From the NCBI RefSeq assembly GCF_001279775.1, contig NZ_LGDG01000015.1, positions 55,729 to 119,728 on the forward strand: a stretch of 64,000 nt of DNA, given 5' to 3'. Source of the stretch: Streptomyces sp. MMG1533. Its GTDB lineage: Bacteria > Actinomycetota > Actinomycetes > Streptomycetales > Streptomycetaceae. A model generated the notes under the pieces. That model ran no database searches. It was not told where the DNA came from and saw nothing but the letters and a program-made list of their open reading frames with translations. Position 1 is the stretch's first letter. Each line of letters opens with the position of its first letter. Positions 1-7,908 of this stretch are shown here, one piece after another. The position numbers and the translations under genes are program-made.

Positions 1-548
1 GGGTCAGCGCCGAACTGCTGCGAGCCGAGGGCGGCGCCCGAGCGGACACCTGGACGCAAGTGGTCACCGCCTTCGAGGCACTGGAACGCCCCTACGAGCT
101 CGCCCGCGTCCGCCACCGCCTGGCCGAGGCCCTGCTGCTGTCGGGGGAGGGCGACGACGACCGCGACCGCGCCACGGAACTGCTCCGTCTCGCCCACGCC
201 GTCGCCTCCCACCTCGATGCCCGCCCGCTCGCCGACTCCGTCACGCTCCTGGCCCAACGCGCCCGCCTCCCCGTGAACCGGCCCGCCGAGCAGTCGCCCG
301 CCCCCGCGGAGCCCGCCGAGTCCCTCGGCCTGACCGGCCGGGAACGCGACGTGCTGCGCCTGGTCTCCGCCGGCCGCACCAACCGCCAGATAGCCGAGGC
401 ACTCTTCATCTCCCCGAAGACGGCCAGCGTCCACGTCTCGAACATCCTGGCCAAGCTCGGAGTCTCGGGCCGCGGCGAGGCGGCCGCGGTGGCGCATCGG
501 CTGGAGCTGTTTCCGTCCGAATCGCTCACGATGCGGAAGGCGCCGTGA
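1..548 (+). CDS. LuxR-type transcriptional regulator, C-terminal part (5' end outside window)
   Basis: The reading frame is open from the window edge, so the N-terminus is missing. The visible part has Leu/Ala-rich helical repeats (AELLRAEGGARADTW; RVRHRLAEALLLSG; RATELLRLAHAVASHL), as in the TPR-like region of large ATP-binding LuxR (LAL/MalT-like) regulators. A complete C-terminal LuxR helix-turn-helix follows: LTGRERDVLRLVSAGRTNRQ then IAEALFISPKTASVHVSNIL. This domain binds DNA. Whether an AAA/NB-ARC module lies upstream cannot be seen. No in-window start is assigned. Confidence 0.85.
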   Translation, partial: VSAELLRAEGGARADTWTQVVTAFEALERPYELARVRHRLAEALLLSGEGDDDRDRATELLRLAHAVASHLDARPLADSVTLLAQRARLPVNRPAEQSPAPAEPAESLGLTGRERDVLRLVSAGRTNRQIAEALFISPKTASVHVSNILAKLGVSGRGEAAAVAHRLELFPSESLTMRKAP

Positions 549-586
549 GGCCTACGCTGTAAGAGACACCGGCCGAGGGAGAACCC

Positions 587-778
587 GTGTTCAACGCCTT
601 CGAGGAATTGTTCGCCCCCGGCCGCAAGCACACCCGCGACGAGCAGAACCGGCTGGAGCTCACCCGGGAGGACGTCGGCGACGGCGACCCCGGACGCGGG
701 CCCATAGACCTCACCTCCGGGAAGGTCGTCGTACGCCCGCCGCAGCCGGACGAGGAAGACTCCTCTCCGGAGGATTGA
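587..778 (+). CDS. small conserved actinobacterial protein (DUF6191-like)
   Basis: This GTG-start ORF encodes 63 residues and is preceded by a GAGGGAGA ribosome-binding site. It begins MFNAFEELFAPGRKHTRDEQ and is hydrophilic and acidic, with a Pro/Asp/Glu-rich tail (PPQPDEEDSSPED). There is no membrane segment or known catalytic motif. I recall short proteins with this FEELFxPGRKHTxDEQxRLxLTREDVGD pattern in many Streptomyces, where they are uncharacterised. It lies 38 nt after the LuxR gene on the same strand and converges on the sugar-dehydrogenase lipoprotein gene with 3 nt between them. Function unknown. Confidence 0.75.
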   Translation: MFNAFEELFAPGRKHTRDEQNRLELTREDVGDGDPGRGPIDLTSGKVVVRPPQPDEEDSSPED

Positions 779-781
779 GGC

Positions 782-1954
782 TCAGCTGACCTGTATCTCC
801 AGGATCCGGTCGTCGCCCTCCTTCGGATCACCCCGGCCGTCCGTGTTGCTGGTGACCAGCCACAGCTTGTCGCCGCCCGCCGAGACCACCGTGCGCAGCC
901 GGCCGTACTCGCCTTCGAGGAAGGCCTGCGGGTCCGCGGAGGCCTCCGTGCCCTGCAGGGGGATGCGCCACAGGCGCCGGCCCTTGAGTCCCGCCATCCA
1001 GACGGAGCCCTCGGCGTAGGCGACACCGCTGGGGGAGGCGTCGTCCGTGCCCCACTGGGCTATCGGGTTGTGGTACTTGGAATCGCTCGACCTGCCCTCG
1101 GCCTCCGGCCAGCCGTAGTTGTCGCCCGGCTTGATCGCGTTCAGCTCGTCCCAGGTGTCCTGGCCGAACTCGGCGGCGAACAGACGCTGCTTGTCGTCCC
1201 AGGCCAGGCCCTGCACATTGCGGTGGCCGTACGAGTACACCGCAGAGTCCGGGAACGGGTTGCCCGGGGCCGGCTCGCCCTCCGGGGTCATGCGCAGGAT
1301 CTTGCCGCCCAGGGACTTGGTGTCCTGGGACAGGCCGGTGTCACCGCTCTCGCCCGTGCCCGCGTAGAGCATCTTGTCCGGGCCGAAGGCGATCCGGCCG
1401 CCGTTGTGGATGTAGCCCTTGGGGATGCCCTTGAAGATCGTGTCGGGCGCGCCCAGCTGTTCGCCGGAGGGCTTCTGCTCGTCGTACAGCATGCGGACGA
1501 TGCGGTTGTCCGAGGCCGAGGTGAAGTACGCGTAGACCATGTGGTCCGAGGCGTAGTCCGGGGAGAGCGCGAGGCCCATGAGGCCGCCCTCGCCGGCCGG
1601 CGACACCCCCGGCACCTCGCCCAGCTCGGTCTTCTTGCCCGTCTCCTCGTCGACCCGGGTGATCGTGCCCTCGTCGCGGGAGGAGACCAGCAGGTCGCCC
1701 TCGGGGAGCGGGGCGAGGCCCCAGGGCGTGCTGAGGTCCTCGGCAACTGTGCGGACCACCTTCACCGAGCCTTTGGCGGGGGGTGCCGGGTCGGCGGCTT
1801 GTCCGGTGGGCGACGATCCCGATGCCCTACTGCTCGGTGGGGCGCTGTCACTGCCGTTCGACGATTCACCTCCGCCGTCGGAGGAGCAGCCGGCCGTCAG
1901 CACGAGCGCGGTTGCGGCCAATACGGCCGACACAGCTCGACGTTGCACGATCAT
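782..1954 (-). CDS. PQQ-dependent sugar dehydrogenase (GSDH family) lipoprotein
   Basis: The 390-residue product has a lipoprotein signal: MIVQRRAVSAVLAATALVL followed by lipobox LTAGC (Cys23), then a Ser/Gly/Pro linker to about residue 65. The rest is a glucose/sorbosone dehydrogenase beta-propeller: [68 protein letters not shown] and NAIKPGDNYGWPEAEG. In characterised relatives this family oxidises aldoses or related sugars with bound PQQ or another quinone cofactor outside the membrane. The actual substrate cannot be told from sequence. It starts at ATG 1954 with a GAAGGGA upstream, divergent from nothing obvious, as a single-gene unit. Confidence 0.85.
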   Translation of the reverse strand: MIVQRRAVSAVLAATALVLTAGCSSDGGGESSNGSDSAPPSSRASGSSPTGQAADPAPPAKGSVKVVRTVAEDLSTPWGLAPLPEGDLLVSSRDEGTITRVDEETGKKTELGEVPGVSPAGEGGLMGLALSPDYASDHMVYAYFTSASDNRIVRMLYDEQKPSGEQLGAPDTIFKGIPKGYIHNGGRIAFGPDKMLYAGTGESGDTGLSQDTKSLGGKILRMTPEGEPAPGNPFPDSAVYSYGHRNVQGLAWDDKQRLFAAEFGQDTWDELNAIKPGDNYGWPEAEGRSSDSKYHNPIAQWGTDDASPSGVAYAEGSVWMAGLKGRRLWRIPLQGTEASADPQAFLEGEYGRLRTVVSAGGDKLWLVTSNTDGRGDPKEGDDRILEIQVS

Positions 1955-2071
1955 GGTCCCTTCGACGGGGCGGTCTCGCGGCAGGTTCTACTTTTCATAC
2001 ACCGCTCGCGCCTCACAGGTTCCCGATCACCGCAACCCGATCCGCGGACCCGCCTGCCGTGACCCGAATTC

Positions 2072-2144
2072 CTGCTCCCCGGATCCCCTCCCCGGATCTC
2101 TGCTCCCCGAGTCTCGGCCCCGGATCCCTACTCCCAGGATCCCT
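2072..2144. repeat. degenerate GC-rich tandem repeat
   Basis: About five imperfect 12-15 bp units of the type TGCTCCCCGGATCCC lie between the sugar-dehydrogenase gene and the end of the aldo/keto reductase gene, running slightly into the latter's last codons. The units differ by small substitutions and indels. No gene occupies it. It may reflect replication slippage. Confidence 0.5.
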
Positions 2145-3126
2145 GCGCCCGCGGCAGCTCCGCCACCTCGGCCAGGTCCTGTGCCGTCAGGCGCAGGGTC
2201 GCCGCCCGTGCGTTGTCCGTCACCCAGCGCTCCTGCTTGGTCCCGGGCACCGGGACCGTGTGACGCCCCTGCGCCAGCACCCATGCCAGGGCCACCTGGG
2301 CGGGCGTGACGTCCTCGCCGTGGCGGCGGGCCACGCGGCGCAGGCCGACCACTATCGGCTGGTTGGCGGCCATCATCTCCGCGGTGAAGCGGGGGTGGCG
2401 GGCGCGTACGTCGTCCGGTTCGAAGCCCTCGCCGGGGGTGAGCGTGCCGGTCAGGAAGCCGTTGCCGAGCGGCATCGCCGCCAGGAAGCCGATGCCGCGC
2501 GCCTCGCACCACGGCAGCAGCGCCTCCGTGGCCTCCGGCGACCACACCGACAGCTCGGCCTGTACGGCGCTCACCGGGAAGACCTGCTGCACCCGCTGCA
2601 ACTGCCGGATCGTCGCGTCGTGCAGCCGGGCCCCGGACCGGCGGCCGCCGCGGGCGCCCATCGCGCACAGCCCCAACGACCGGACCTTACCGGCCCTGAC
2701 GAGCTCCGCCATCGCGCCCCAGGTCTCCTCGACGGGCACCTCGGGGTCGGCCCGGTGGAGCTGGTAGAGGTCGATGACGTCCGTCTGCAGGCGCCGCAGC
2801 GACGCGTCGCAGGCGCGCTTCACATAGCCGGGGCGGCCGTTGGCCACGATGTGCTGCTCGCCCACCAGCAGGCCGACCTTGGTCGACACGAAGGCGTCCT
2901 GACGCCGCTCCTTCAGCACCCGCCCCAGCAGCAGCTCGTTGGTGAACGGGCCGTACATGTCGGCGGTGTCCAGGAGAGTCGAGCCCAGGTCCAGCGCCCG
3001 GTGCACGGCCCTGACCGACTCGTCGCCGCGCTGCCGCGATCCGCTGTACGCCCAGCTCATCGGCATGCAGCCGAGTCCGACGGCACCCACTGTGAGCGCC
3101 GCCGCGCCGATCGTCCTGCGCTCCAC
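2128..3126 (-). CDS. aldo/keto reductase
   Basis: The start is GTG 3126 (VERRTIGAAALTVGAVGLGC), chosen because GGGAGGG sits about 10 nt upstream; in-frame codons extend further 5' but look non-coding. The 332-residue product is a (beta/alpha)8 aldo/keto reductase with the catalytic set visible: Asp and Tyr in LLDTADMYGP, Lys in VSTKVG and His in LYQLHRAD. NADPH-binding residues are expected near VPGTKQERWVTDN. It reduces aldehydes or ketones in the cytoplasm; the natural substrate is unknown. It is divergent from the 2-hydroxyacid dehydrogenase gene, with 76 nt between starts. Confidence 0.85.
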   Translation of the reverse strand: MERRTIGAAALTVGAVGLGCMPMSWAYSGSRQRGDESVRAVHRALDLGSTLLDTADMYGPFTNELLLGRVLKERRQDAFVSTKVGLLVGEQHIVANGRPGYVKRACDASLRRLQTDVIDLYQLHRADPEVPVEETWGAMAELVRAGKVRSLGLCAMGARGGRRSGARLHDATIRQLQRVQQVFPVSAVQAELSVWSPEATEALLPWCEARGIGFLAAMPLGNGFLTGTLTPGEGFEPDDVRARHPRFTAEMMAANQPIVVGLRRVARRHGEDVTPAQVALAWVLAQGRHTVPVPGTKQERWVTDNARAATLRLTAQDLAEVAELPRAQGSWE

Positions 3127-3202
3127 CTGCTCGTGACCCTCCCTGTCCTGGCCCCCCAACCTAACCTCTGCGGTCGGCAGCGCCTGACATAGCCTCCTGA
3201 CC

Positions 3203-4153
3203 ATGACTGCTGACGTGTGGCTGCCCATCCCGCCGGAAGACATCGAAGGGCTCCCGAAGGGCCTGAACTACCGCTTCTGGGACGGTGGTGAGGACTTTCC
3301 CGCGGATCCGGCCGACTGCGCGTACTACGTCGTCCCCTACATGAAGCCCGTCGAGGTCGGCCTGCGGCCGGTGCCCAGCCTGAGCTCCGTGCAGGTCGTG
3401 CAGACGCTGTCGGCCGGCACCGACGCGATCGAGCCGGGTATCAAGTACCTGCCTGCGGGTGTGCAGTTGTGCAACGCGCGCGGGGTGCACGAGGCCAGCA
3501 CCGCCGAGCTCACGCTCACCCTGATCCTCGCCTCGCTGCGCGGCGTCCCCGACTTCGTACGGGCCCAGGACAAGGGGGAGTGGGGCGGCGGGTTCCGGCC
3601 CGCGCTCGCCGACAAGAACGTCCTCATCGTCGGGTACGGCTCGATCGGATCGGCGATCGAGGACCGGCTCGTTCCGTTCGAGGTCGCGCGGGTGGCGCGC
3701 GTCGCGCGCTCTGAGCGCACCACAGCGCGCGGCCCGGTGCATCCGCTCACCGAACTGCCCGCTCTGCTCCCCGAGGCGGACGTCGTCGTCCTTGCCACGC
3801 CGCTCACCGAGGCCACCCGGCACCTGGTGAACGCAGACTTCCTGGCTCGTATGAAGGACGGTGCGCTGCTGGTCAACGTGGCCCGTGGCCCCGTCGTCGA
3901 CACCAAGGCGCTGCTCGCCGAGCTGGAGGGCGGCCGTATCACCGCCGCCCTCGACGTCACCGACCCCGAGCCGCTGCCCCCGGGCCACCCCCTGTGGCAT
4001 GCGCCGGGCGTGCTCGTCAGCCCGCACGTCGGCGGACCGACCTCCGCGTTCCTGCCTCGTGCCAAGCGACTGCTGGTGGACCAGTTGAACCGTTTCGTGA
4101 ACCGGGAGCCCCTGCGCAACGTGATCCTTACGACAGGCCCAACAGGTGTGTGA
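3203..4153 (+). CDS. D-isomer-specific 2-hydroxyacid dehydrogenase
   Basis: The 316-residue protein has the NAD-binding motif VGYGSIGSAIE and the family catalytic residues Arg (LVNVARGPVVD), Glu (DVTDPEPLP) and His (LVSPHVGGPTS). The N-terminal substrate domain is shorter than in SerA, and there is no ACT domain. It probably reduces or oxidises an alpha-keto/hydroxy acid; the substrate is not predictable. A TAGCCT hexamer 7 nt before ATG 3203 and no Shine-Dalgarno suggest a leaderless transcript. The next gene downstream is the GGDEF protein, about 490 nt away. Confidence 0.85.
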   Translation: MTADVWLPIPPEDIEGLPKGLNYRFWDGGEDFPADPADCAYYVVPYMKPVEVGLRPVPSLSSVQVVQTLSAGTDAIEPGIKYLPAGVQLCNARGVHEASTAELTLTLILASLRGVPDFVRAQDKGEWGGGFRPALADKNVLIVGYGSIGSAIEDRLVPFEVARVARVARSERTTARGPVHPLTELPALLPEADVVVLATPLTEATRHLVNADFLARMKDGALLVNVARGPVVDTKALLAELEGGRITAALDVTDPEPLPPGHPLWHAPGVLVSPHVGGPTSAFLPRAKRLLVDQLNRFVNREPLRNVILTTGPTGV

Positions 4154-4292
4154 CGCCCCGAGATGAGCAGCGCGCGCCCGACCCGCACGCCGGGCGCAAC
4201 AGGCGCGTCATCCGTTTCCGGTACCCTCCGCAATCCTCCGGACGCGCTCCGTGCTCACATCTCAGCTGGTCGTCACGGAGCGTAGAGGAACT

Positions 4293-4673
4293 ATGTCCCT
4301 GAGTGACGAGACTGGTGTATCGTCCCGACAGGGGCTGCGCCGCGACCGTTCGGCGCCGGGGATGGACATTTCAGACTGTGAGGGGGGCGACGGGCGATGC
4401 ACGGCCTATGGACGAGCGATCCGACGCGGCGGGGCCGCCGCCGGCGACCCTGGCACACGGCCGCGCGCAGATGCGGCCACCACGCCGGCCACGGCAGTCA
4501 CCACGGACAGCACGACAGTCATCAGGGCCATCACCACCACAGCCGTCACCATCGCCGGCACAACAGCCGCAGGAGGCATGCGCACCCAGCGCACCGGGAT
4601 CCCAGGGATCCTGGAGCGGCGCGGACCGGGAGGGCCCGGTGAGTTCGCCCCCGCCTTCCACGGCCACCCTTGA
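4293..4673 (+). CDS. possible upstream ORF or displaced N-terminus of the GGDEF protein
   Basis: ATG 4293 follows a good GAGGAA site and opens 126 codons (MSLSDETGVSSRQGLRRDRS...) in a different frame from the GGDEF gene. Within 4450-4650 this frame (Ala/Thr-rich, e.g. ATTPATAVTTDSTTVIRAIT) shows the G/C-rich third positions expected of Streptomyces genes, whereas the GGDEF frame there is poor (many A-ending Pro/Ser/Gln codons). It may be a real short protein, or a frameshift may have separated it from the downstream gene. No homology is recognised. Confidence 0.25.
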   Translation: MSLSDETGVSSRQGLRRDRSAPGMDISDCEGGDGRCTAYGRAIRRGGAAAGDPGTRPRADAATTPATAVTTDSTTVIRAITTTAVTIAGTTAAGGMRTQRTGIPGILERRGPGGPGEFAPAFHGHP

Positions 4674-7671
4674 CGGAGCGCTGCGGGCCAAGCCCGCGCC
4701 GGGGGCGACGCCGACCCGCCCCCCGGTCCTCGGCGGCTCGTCGAGCACGGTCCGCCAACTCGTCCTGGCCCTGGTGTGCGCGGGATACGCCGTCGGTTCC
4801 GCGTTCGGCTGGGGCTCACCGCAAGTCGCGCTGGTCATGGGCGACTTCGGGCTGAGCGCCGCGGCCGGCGCCGCAGCCGTGTCCTGCTTCCTCTACGCCC
4901 GCAACCGCCGTATCCGCTTTCGACCCGCCTGGATGCTCTTCGCCCTCTCCTCGGCGATGGCGGCCGTCGGCAACCTGATCTGGGGGTGGTACGAGGTGGT
5001 CCTGGAGCGACCCGTGCCCAGCCCCAGCTACGCCGACCTGTTCTTCCTGTGCTTCGCGCCGCCCGCGATCGTGGGGCTGCTGGTGCTCGCCAAGCGGCCG
5101 GTGACGAAGGCGGGTTGGATCTGCCTCGGCCTGGACGCATGGCTGATCGGGGGCTCGCTGCTCACACTGTCCTGGAGCCTCGCCCTCGCCCAGGCGGCCA
5201 AGTCCGAGGGGTCGAGCGTGGCGCACACCGCGCTGTCGCTCGCGTACCCGCTGCTCGACATCGCTCTCGTCAGCATGGTGCTCGCGCTGCACTTCCGGCG
5301 CTCGGCGGTGAACCGTACGGCGGTCAACACCGCGATCGGCGCGCTCGCCCTGACCGTGATGTGCGACGCCCTGTTCACCTCACCGCTGCTGCACCACACC
5401 TACCGCTCCGGGCAGCTGCTCGACGCGGGCTGGTTCGCCGGCTCGCTGCTGCTCGCGTACGCGCCGTGGGCCGTCCCGCGACACGGGGAGGCGGACGCCG
5501 TACGGCGGCACCCGGCCCGGCGCCGGACGGACGGGCACACGCGCGTGGTGCACGAACACCTGCCGGGACAGCGCACCGGCCCGCACCACCACCCGCACGC
5601 GGGCCCGGCGCAGGGAGGTGATCACAGCCGGTATCCGACCGCCCGGCCCATCGCCGGTTCCCTGGCCGCCCTCACGCCCTATCTCGCCGCCGCCGTCTGC
5701 ACGCTCGGGATCCTCTACAACGTCCTGAGCGGCCGCAGCGTCGACCGCGTGGTGCTCCTCACCGGCGGCACCGTGGTGCTCGCCCTCGTGGTGCGCCAGG
5801 GCATCATGCTGCTCGACAACATCACCCTCACCCAGGAGCTGGCGCAGAAGGAGAACCACTTCCGCTCCCTGGTGCAGGGCTCCAGCGACGTCATCATGAT
5901 CGCCGCACCGAACGGCATCCTCCGGTACGTCTCCCCGGCCGCCGCCGGGGTCTACGGACGTTCCGCGGAGGAGCTGGTGGGGACCGAACTGGCCGGCCTC
6001 ATCCACCCGGAAGACCTGGGCTGCGTGGTGCACGAGGTGCGCCGCTTCCTCGCCGCCAGCCCCCTCGAGGAACCCACCACGCGCATCGAGTGCCGGTTCC
6101 GCTCCGGCGACGGCGGTTGGCTCAACGTCGAGTCCACCGTCAACCGGCACCACGGCGGCCTCATCTTCAACAGCCGGGACGTCACCGAAAGGGTGCGCCT
6201 GCAGGCGCAGCTCCAGCACAACGCCGAGCACGACCCGCTGACCGACCTGCCCAACCGGGCCCTGTTCACCCAGCGGGTCCAGCAGGCCCTCTCCGGCCGC
6301 CGCTCCACCGACCGTGGCGCCGCCCTTCGCGGCACGGCGGTCCTCTTCATCGACCTCGACGGCTTCAAGGCCGTCAACGACACGATCGGGCACCAGGCTG
6401 GGGACGAGCTGCTCGTCCAGGCCGCCCGCAGACTCCAGGACGCGGTCCGGCAGGGGGACACCGCGTCCCGGCTGGGCGGCGACGAGTTCGCGGCCCTGAT
6501 CGTCGGGGACGGCGCCCGTGACCGCTCCGCCCGGGAGCGCCACATCATGGAGCTCGCCGACCGCCTCAGGGGCACGCTCTCCCAGCCCTACCTCATCGAC
6601 GGCAATGACGTCCGGGTCAACGCCTCCATCGGCGTCGCCTTCGCCGAGCCGGGCCTCGGCGCGGGCGAGATCCTGCGCAATGCCGACCTGGCCATGTACC
6701 GCGCCAAGGCGGGCGGCAAGGGCCGCGTCGAGCTGTACGCCCCACAGATGCAGCAGGACGTCGTACGGAAGGCGGAGCTGGCCACGCGCCTGCGTGCCGC
6801 CCTGAACGACGGCGAGTTCACCCTGCTGCACCAACCCGTGGTGTGCCTGGAGGACGGCCGGATCGCGTCGGTCGCCGCCCAGGCCCGCTGGCGCTCCTCG
6901 CAGGGCGTGCTGTTCACGCCCGCCGAGTTCCTGCGGGTGGCCGAGGACAGCGACAAGACCGCCGAGCTGGGGCGGTGGGTGCTGGAGGAGGCCGTGGAAC
7001 AGGCCGCCGAGCGGGCCGCGAACGGGCTGGCCGTGCCGGTGGCGGTCCGGATGGGTGCGCGCCGGCTACTGGACCGCTCGATGCCGCTCGGCTCGATCGA
7101 GGCCCTGCTGACCCGACACGGGCTGCCGTCCGGGTCGCTGGTGATCGAGCTGTCCGACGCCGACCCCCGGGTCCCGCTGGACGAGCTGGAGCGCCGCCTG
7201 AGTGCCCTGCGCAGGCTCGGCGTCCGGATCGCCCTGGACGGCTTCGGGAGCGGGTACGCGGCCATCACGGTCCTGCGCAGGCTCCCTGTCGACGTAGTGA
7301 AGCTCGACCGCGGTCTCGTCGAGGGAGTGGTCGAGTCCGCCCGGCTGCACAAGATCACCAGTGGGCTGCTGCGTATCGCCGTCGATCTCGGCCTGCAGTC
7401 CGTGGCCGACGGCGTGGACCTGCCCGAACAGGTCGTGGCGCTGCGCGCGATGGGGTGCACGCACGGGCAGGGCATGGCGTTCTCCGGCCCGCTGGACGAG
7501 TACCGGCTGCGCAGAGCGCTCGGATCCGGCCACTATCCGGTGCCGCACGGACCGGCGGAGCCCGCGTTCGCGGGTGGTGGCACGGGGGTGTACACCGGTG
7601 GTGTGACGGCGGTTTTGGGTGGCGGAACAGCCCTCCGCTCACATAATGAGACTCCCGTCCCACCCACTTGA
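4639..7671 (+). CDS. cdgE: membrane PAS-GGDEF-degenerate EAL protein (cyclic-di-GMP enzyme, CdgE-like)
   Basis: GTG 4639 is preferred because GGGAGGG lies 4 nt upstream; the frame is open back to GTG 4303. The ~1010-residue protein has a Pro-rich start and about eight membrane helices (residues ~35-290 and ~340-390). A PAS domain follows (HFRSLVQGSSDVIMIAAPNG). The GGDEF domain has an intact RLGGDEFA active site (~613-617), preceded by FIDLDGFKAVNDTIGHQAGD. The C-terminal EAL domain has lost key residues: the E-A-L position reads AAQ, the NLS position RMG, DDFG reads LDGFGSG and AEGVE reads ADGVD. It should make c-di-GMP but probably not cleave it. Position before ilvB matches, from memory, S. 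coelicolor cdgE (SCO5511). Confidence 0.85.
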   Translation: MSSPPPSTATLDGALRAKPAPGATPTRPPVLGGSSSTVRQLVLALVCAGYAVGSAFGWGSPQVALVMGDFGLSAAAGAAAVSCFLYARNRRIRFRPAWMLFALSSAMAAVGNLIWGWYEVVLERPVPSPSYADLFFLCFAPPAIVGLLVLAKRPVTKAGWICLGLDAWLIGGSLLTLSWSLALAQAAKSEGSSVAHTALSLAYPLLDIALVSMVLALHFRRSAVNRTAVNTAIGALALTVMCDALFTSPLLHHTYRSGQLLDAGWFAGSLLLAYAPWAVPRHGEADAVRRHPARRRTDGHTRVVHEHLPGQRTGPHHHPHAGPAQGGDHSRYPTARPIAGSLAALTPYLAAAVCTLGILYNVLSGRSVDRVVLLTGGTVVLALVVRQGIMLLDNITLTQELAQKENHFRSLVQGSSDVIMIAAPNGILRYVSPAAAGVYGRSAEELVGTELAGLIHPEDLGCVVHEVRRFLAASPLEEPTTRIECRFRSGDGGWLNVESTVNRHHGGLIFNSRDVTERVRLQAQLQHNAEHDPLTDLPNRALFTQRVQQALSGRRSTDRGAALRGTAVLFIDLDGFKAVNDTIGHQAGDELLVQAARRLQDAVRQGDTASRLGGDEFAALIVGDGARDRSARERHIMELADRLRGTLSQPYLIDGNDVRVNASIGVAFAEPGLGAGEILRNADLAMYRAKAGGKGRVELYAPQMQQDVVRKAELATRLRAALNDGEFTLLHQPVVCLEDGRIASVAAQARWRSSQGVLFTPAEFLRVAEDSDKTAELGRWVLEEAVEQAAERAANGLAVPVAVRMGARRLLDRSMPLGSIEALLTRHGLPSGSLVIELSDADPRVPLDELERRLSALRRLGVRIALDGFGSGYAAITVLRRLPVDVVKLDRGLVEGVVESARLHKITSGLLRIAVDLGLQSVADGVDLPEQVVALRAMGCTHGQGMAFSGPLDEYRLRRALGSGHYPVPHGPAEPAFAGGGTGVYTGGVTAVLGGGTALRSHNETPVPPT

Positions 7672-7680
7672 CAGTGGGTG
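7661..7680 (+). terminator. stem-loop at the cdgE stop codon
   Basis: CACCCACT (7661-7668) and AGTGGGTG (7673-7680) form a perfect 8-bp stem with a TGAC loop that contains the cdgE stop codon. No U-tract follows. It lies directly before the ribosome-binding site of the ilvB leader peptide, so it could insulate cdgE from ilvB or belong to the ilv leader RNA. Confidence 0.4.
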
Positions 7681-7704
7681 TGCGCCGGGGGGAGGGTCAG
7701 ACCT

Positions 7705-7746
7705 ATGCGCACCCGAATTCTCGTACTTGGAAAGCGCGTCGGCTGA
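7705..7746 (+). CDS. ilvB leader peptide (attenuator)
   Basis: This 13-codon ORF reads MRTRILVLGKRVG, preceded by GGAGGG. Residues 5-8 are Ile-Leu-Val-Leu, all three end products of the pathway encoded downstream. A rho-independent terminator follows at 7801-7834, before ilvB. Stalling on these codons when branched-chain amino acids are scarce would be expected to favour readthrough into ilvBNC. Leader-peptide attenuation of ilv genes in actinobacteria is known in the literature; the assignment here rests on the visible peptide and terminator. Confidence 0.9.
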   Translation: MRTRILVLGKRVG

Positions 7747-7800
7747 CGCTGGTGACCTCCGGACGGACCCGGAACTCCCAGCGACCGCACCCGGCGCGCT

Positions 7801-7834
7801 CCCCTCGCTTGCCTCACGGCACGAGGGGTTTTTT
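7801..7834 (+). terminator. ilvB attenuator terminator
   Basis: CCCCTCG (7801-7807) pairs with CGAGGGG (7822-7828), followed by six T residues (7829-7834). A rho-independent terminator with a real U-tract is uncommon in Streptomyces and lies 75 nt before the ilvB start and 54 nt after the leader-peptide stop, the arrangement expected of transcription attenuation. Confidence 0.9.
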
Positions 7835-7908
7835 GTTGCACAGGCACATGTTGTACAAGAGCCGTACACCGCACAAAACTCGCAAAAACCCTCAGCATCG
7901 AGAAGAGA

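Noticed and set aside
7661..7690. TTGACA in the cdgE stop-codon hairpin as a -35 element
   Set aside because: No acceptable -10 hexamer lies 16-19 nt downstream; the sequence there is GGGGGGAGGG, the leader-peptide ribosome-binding site.
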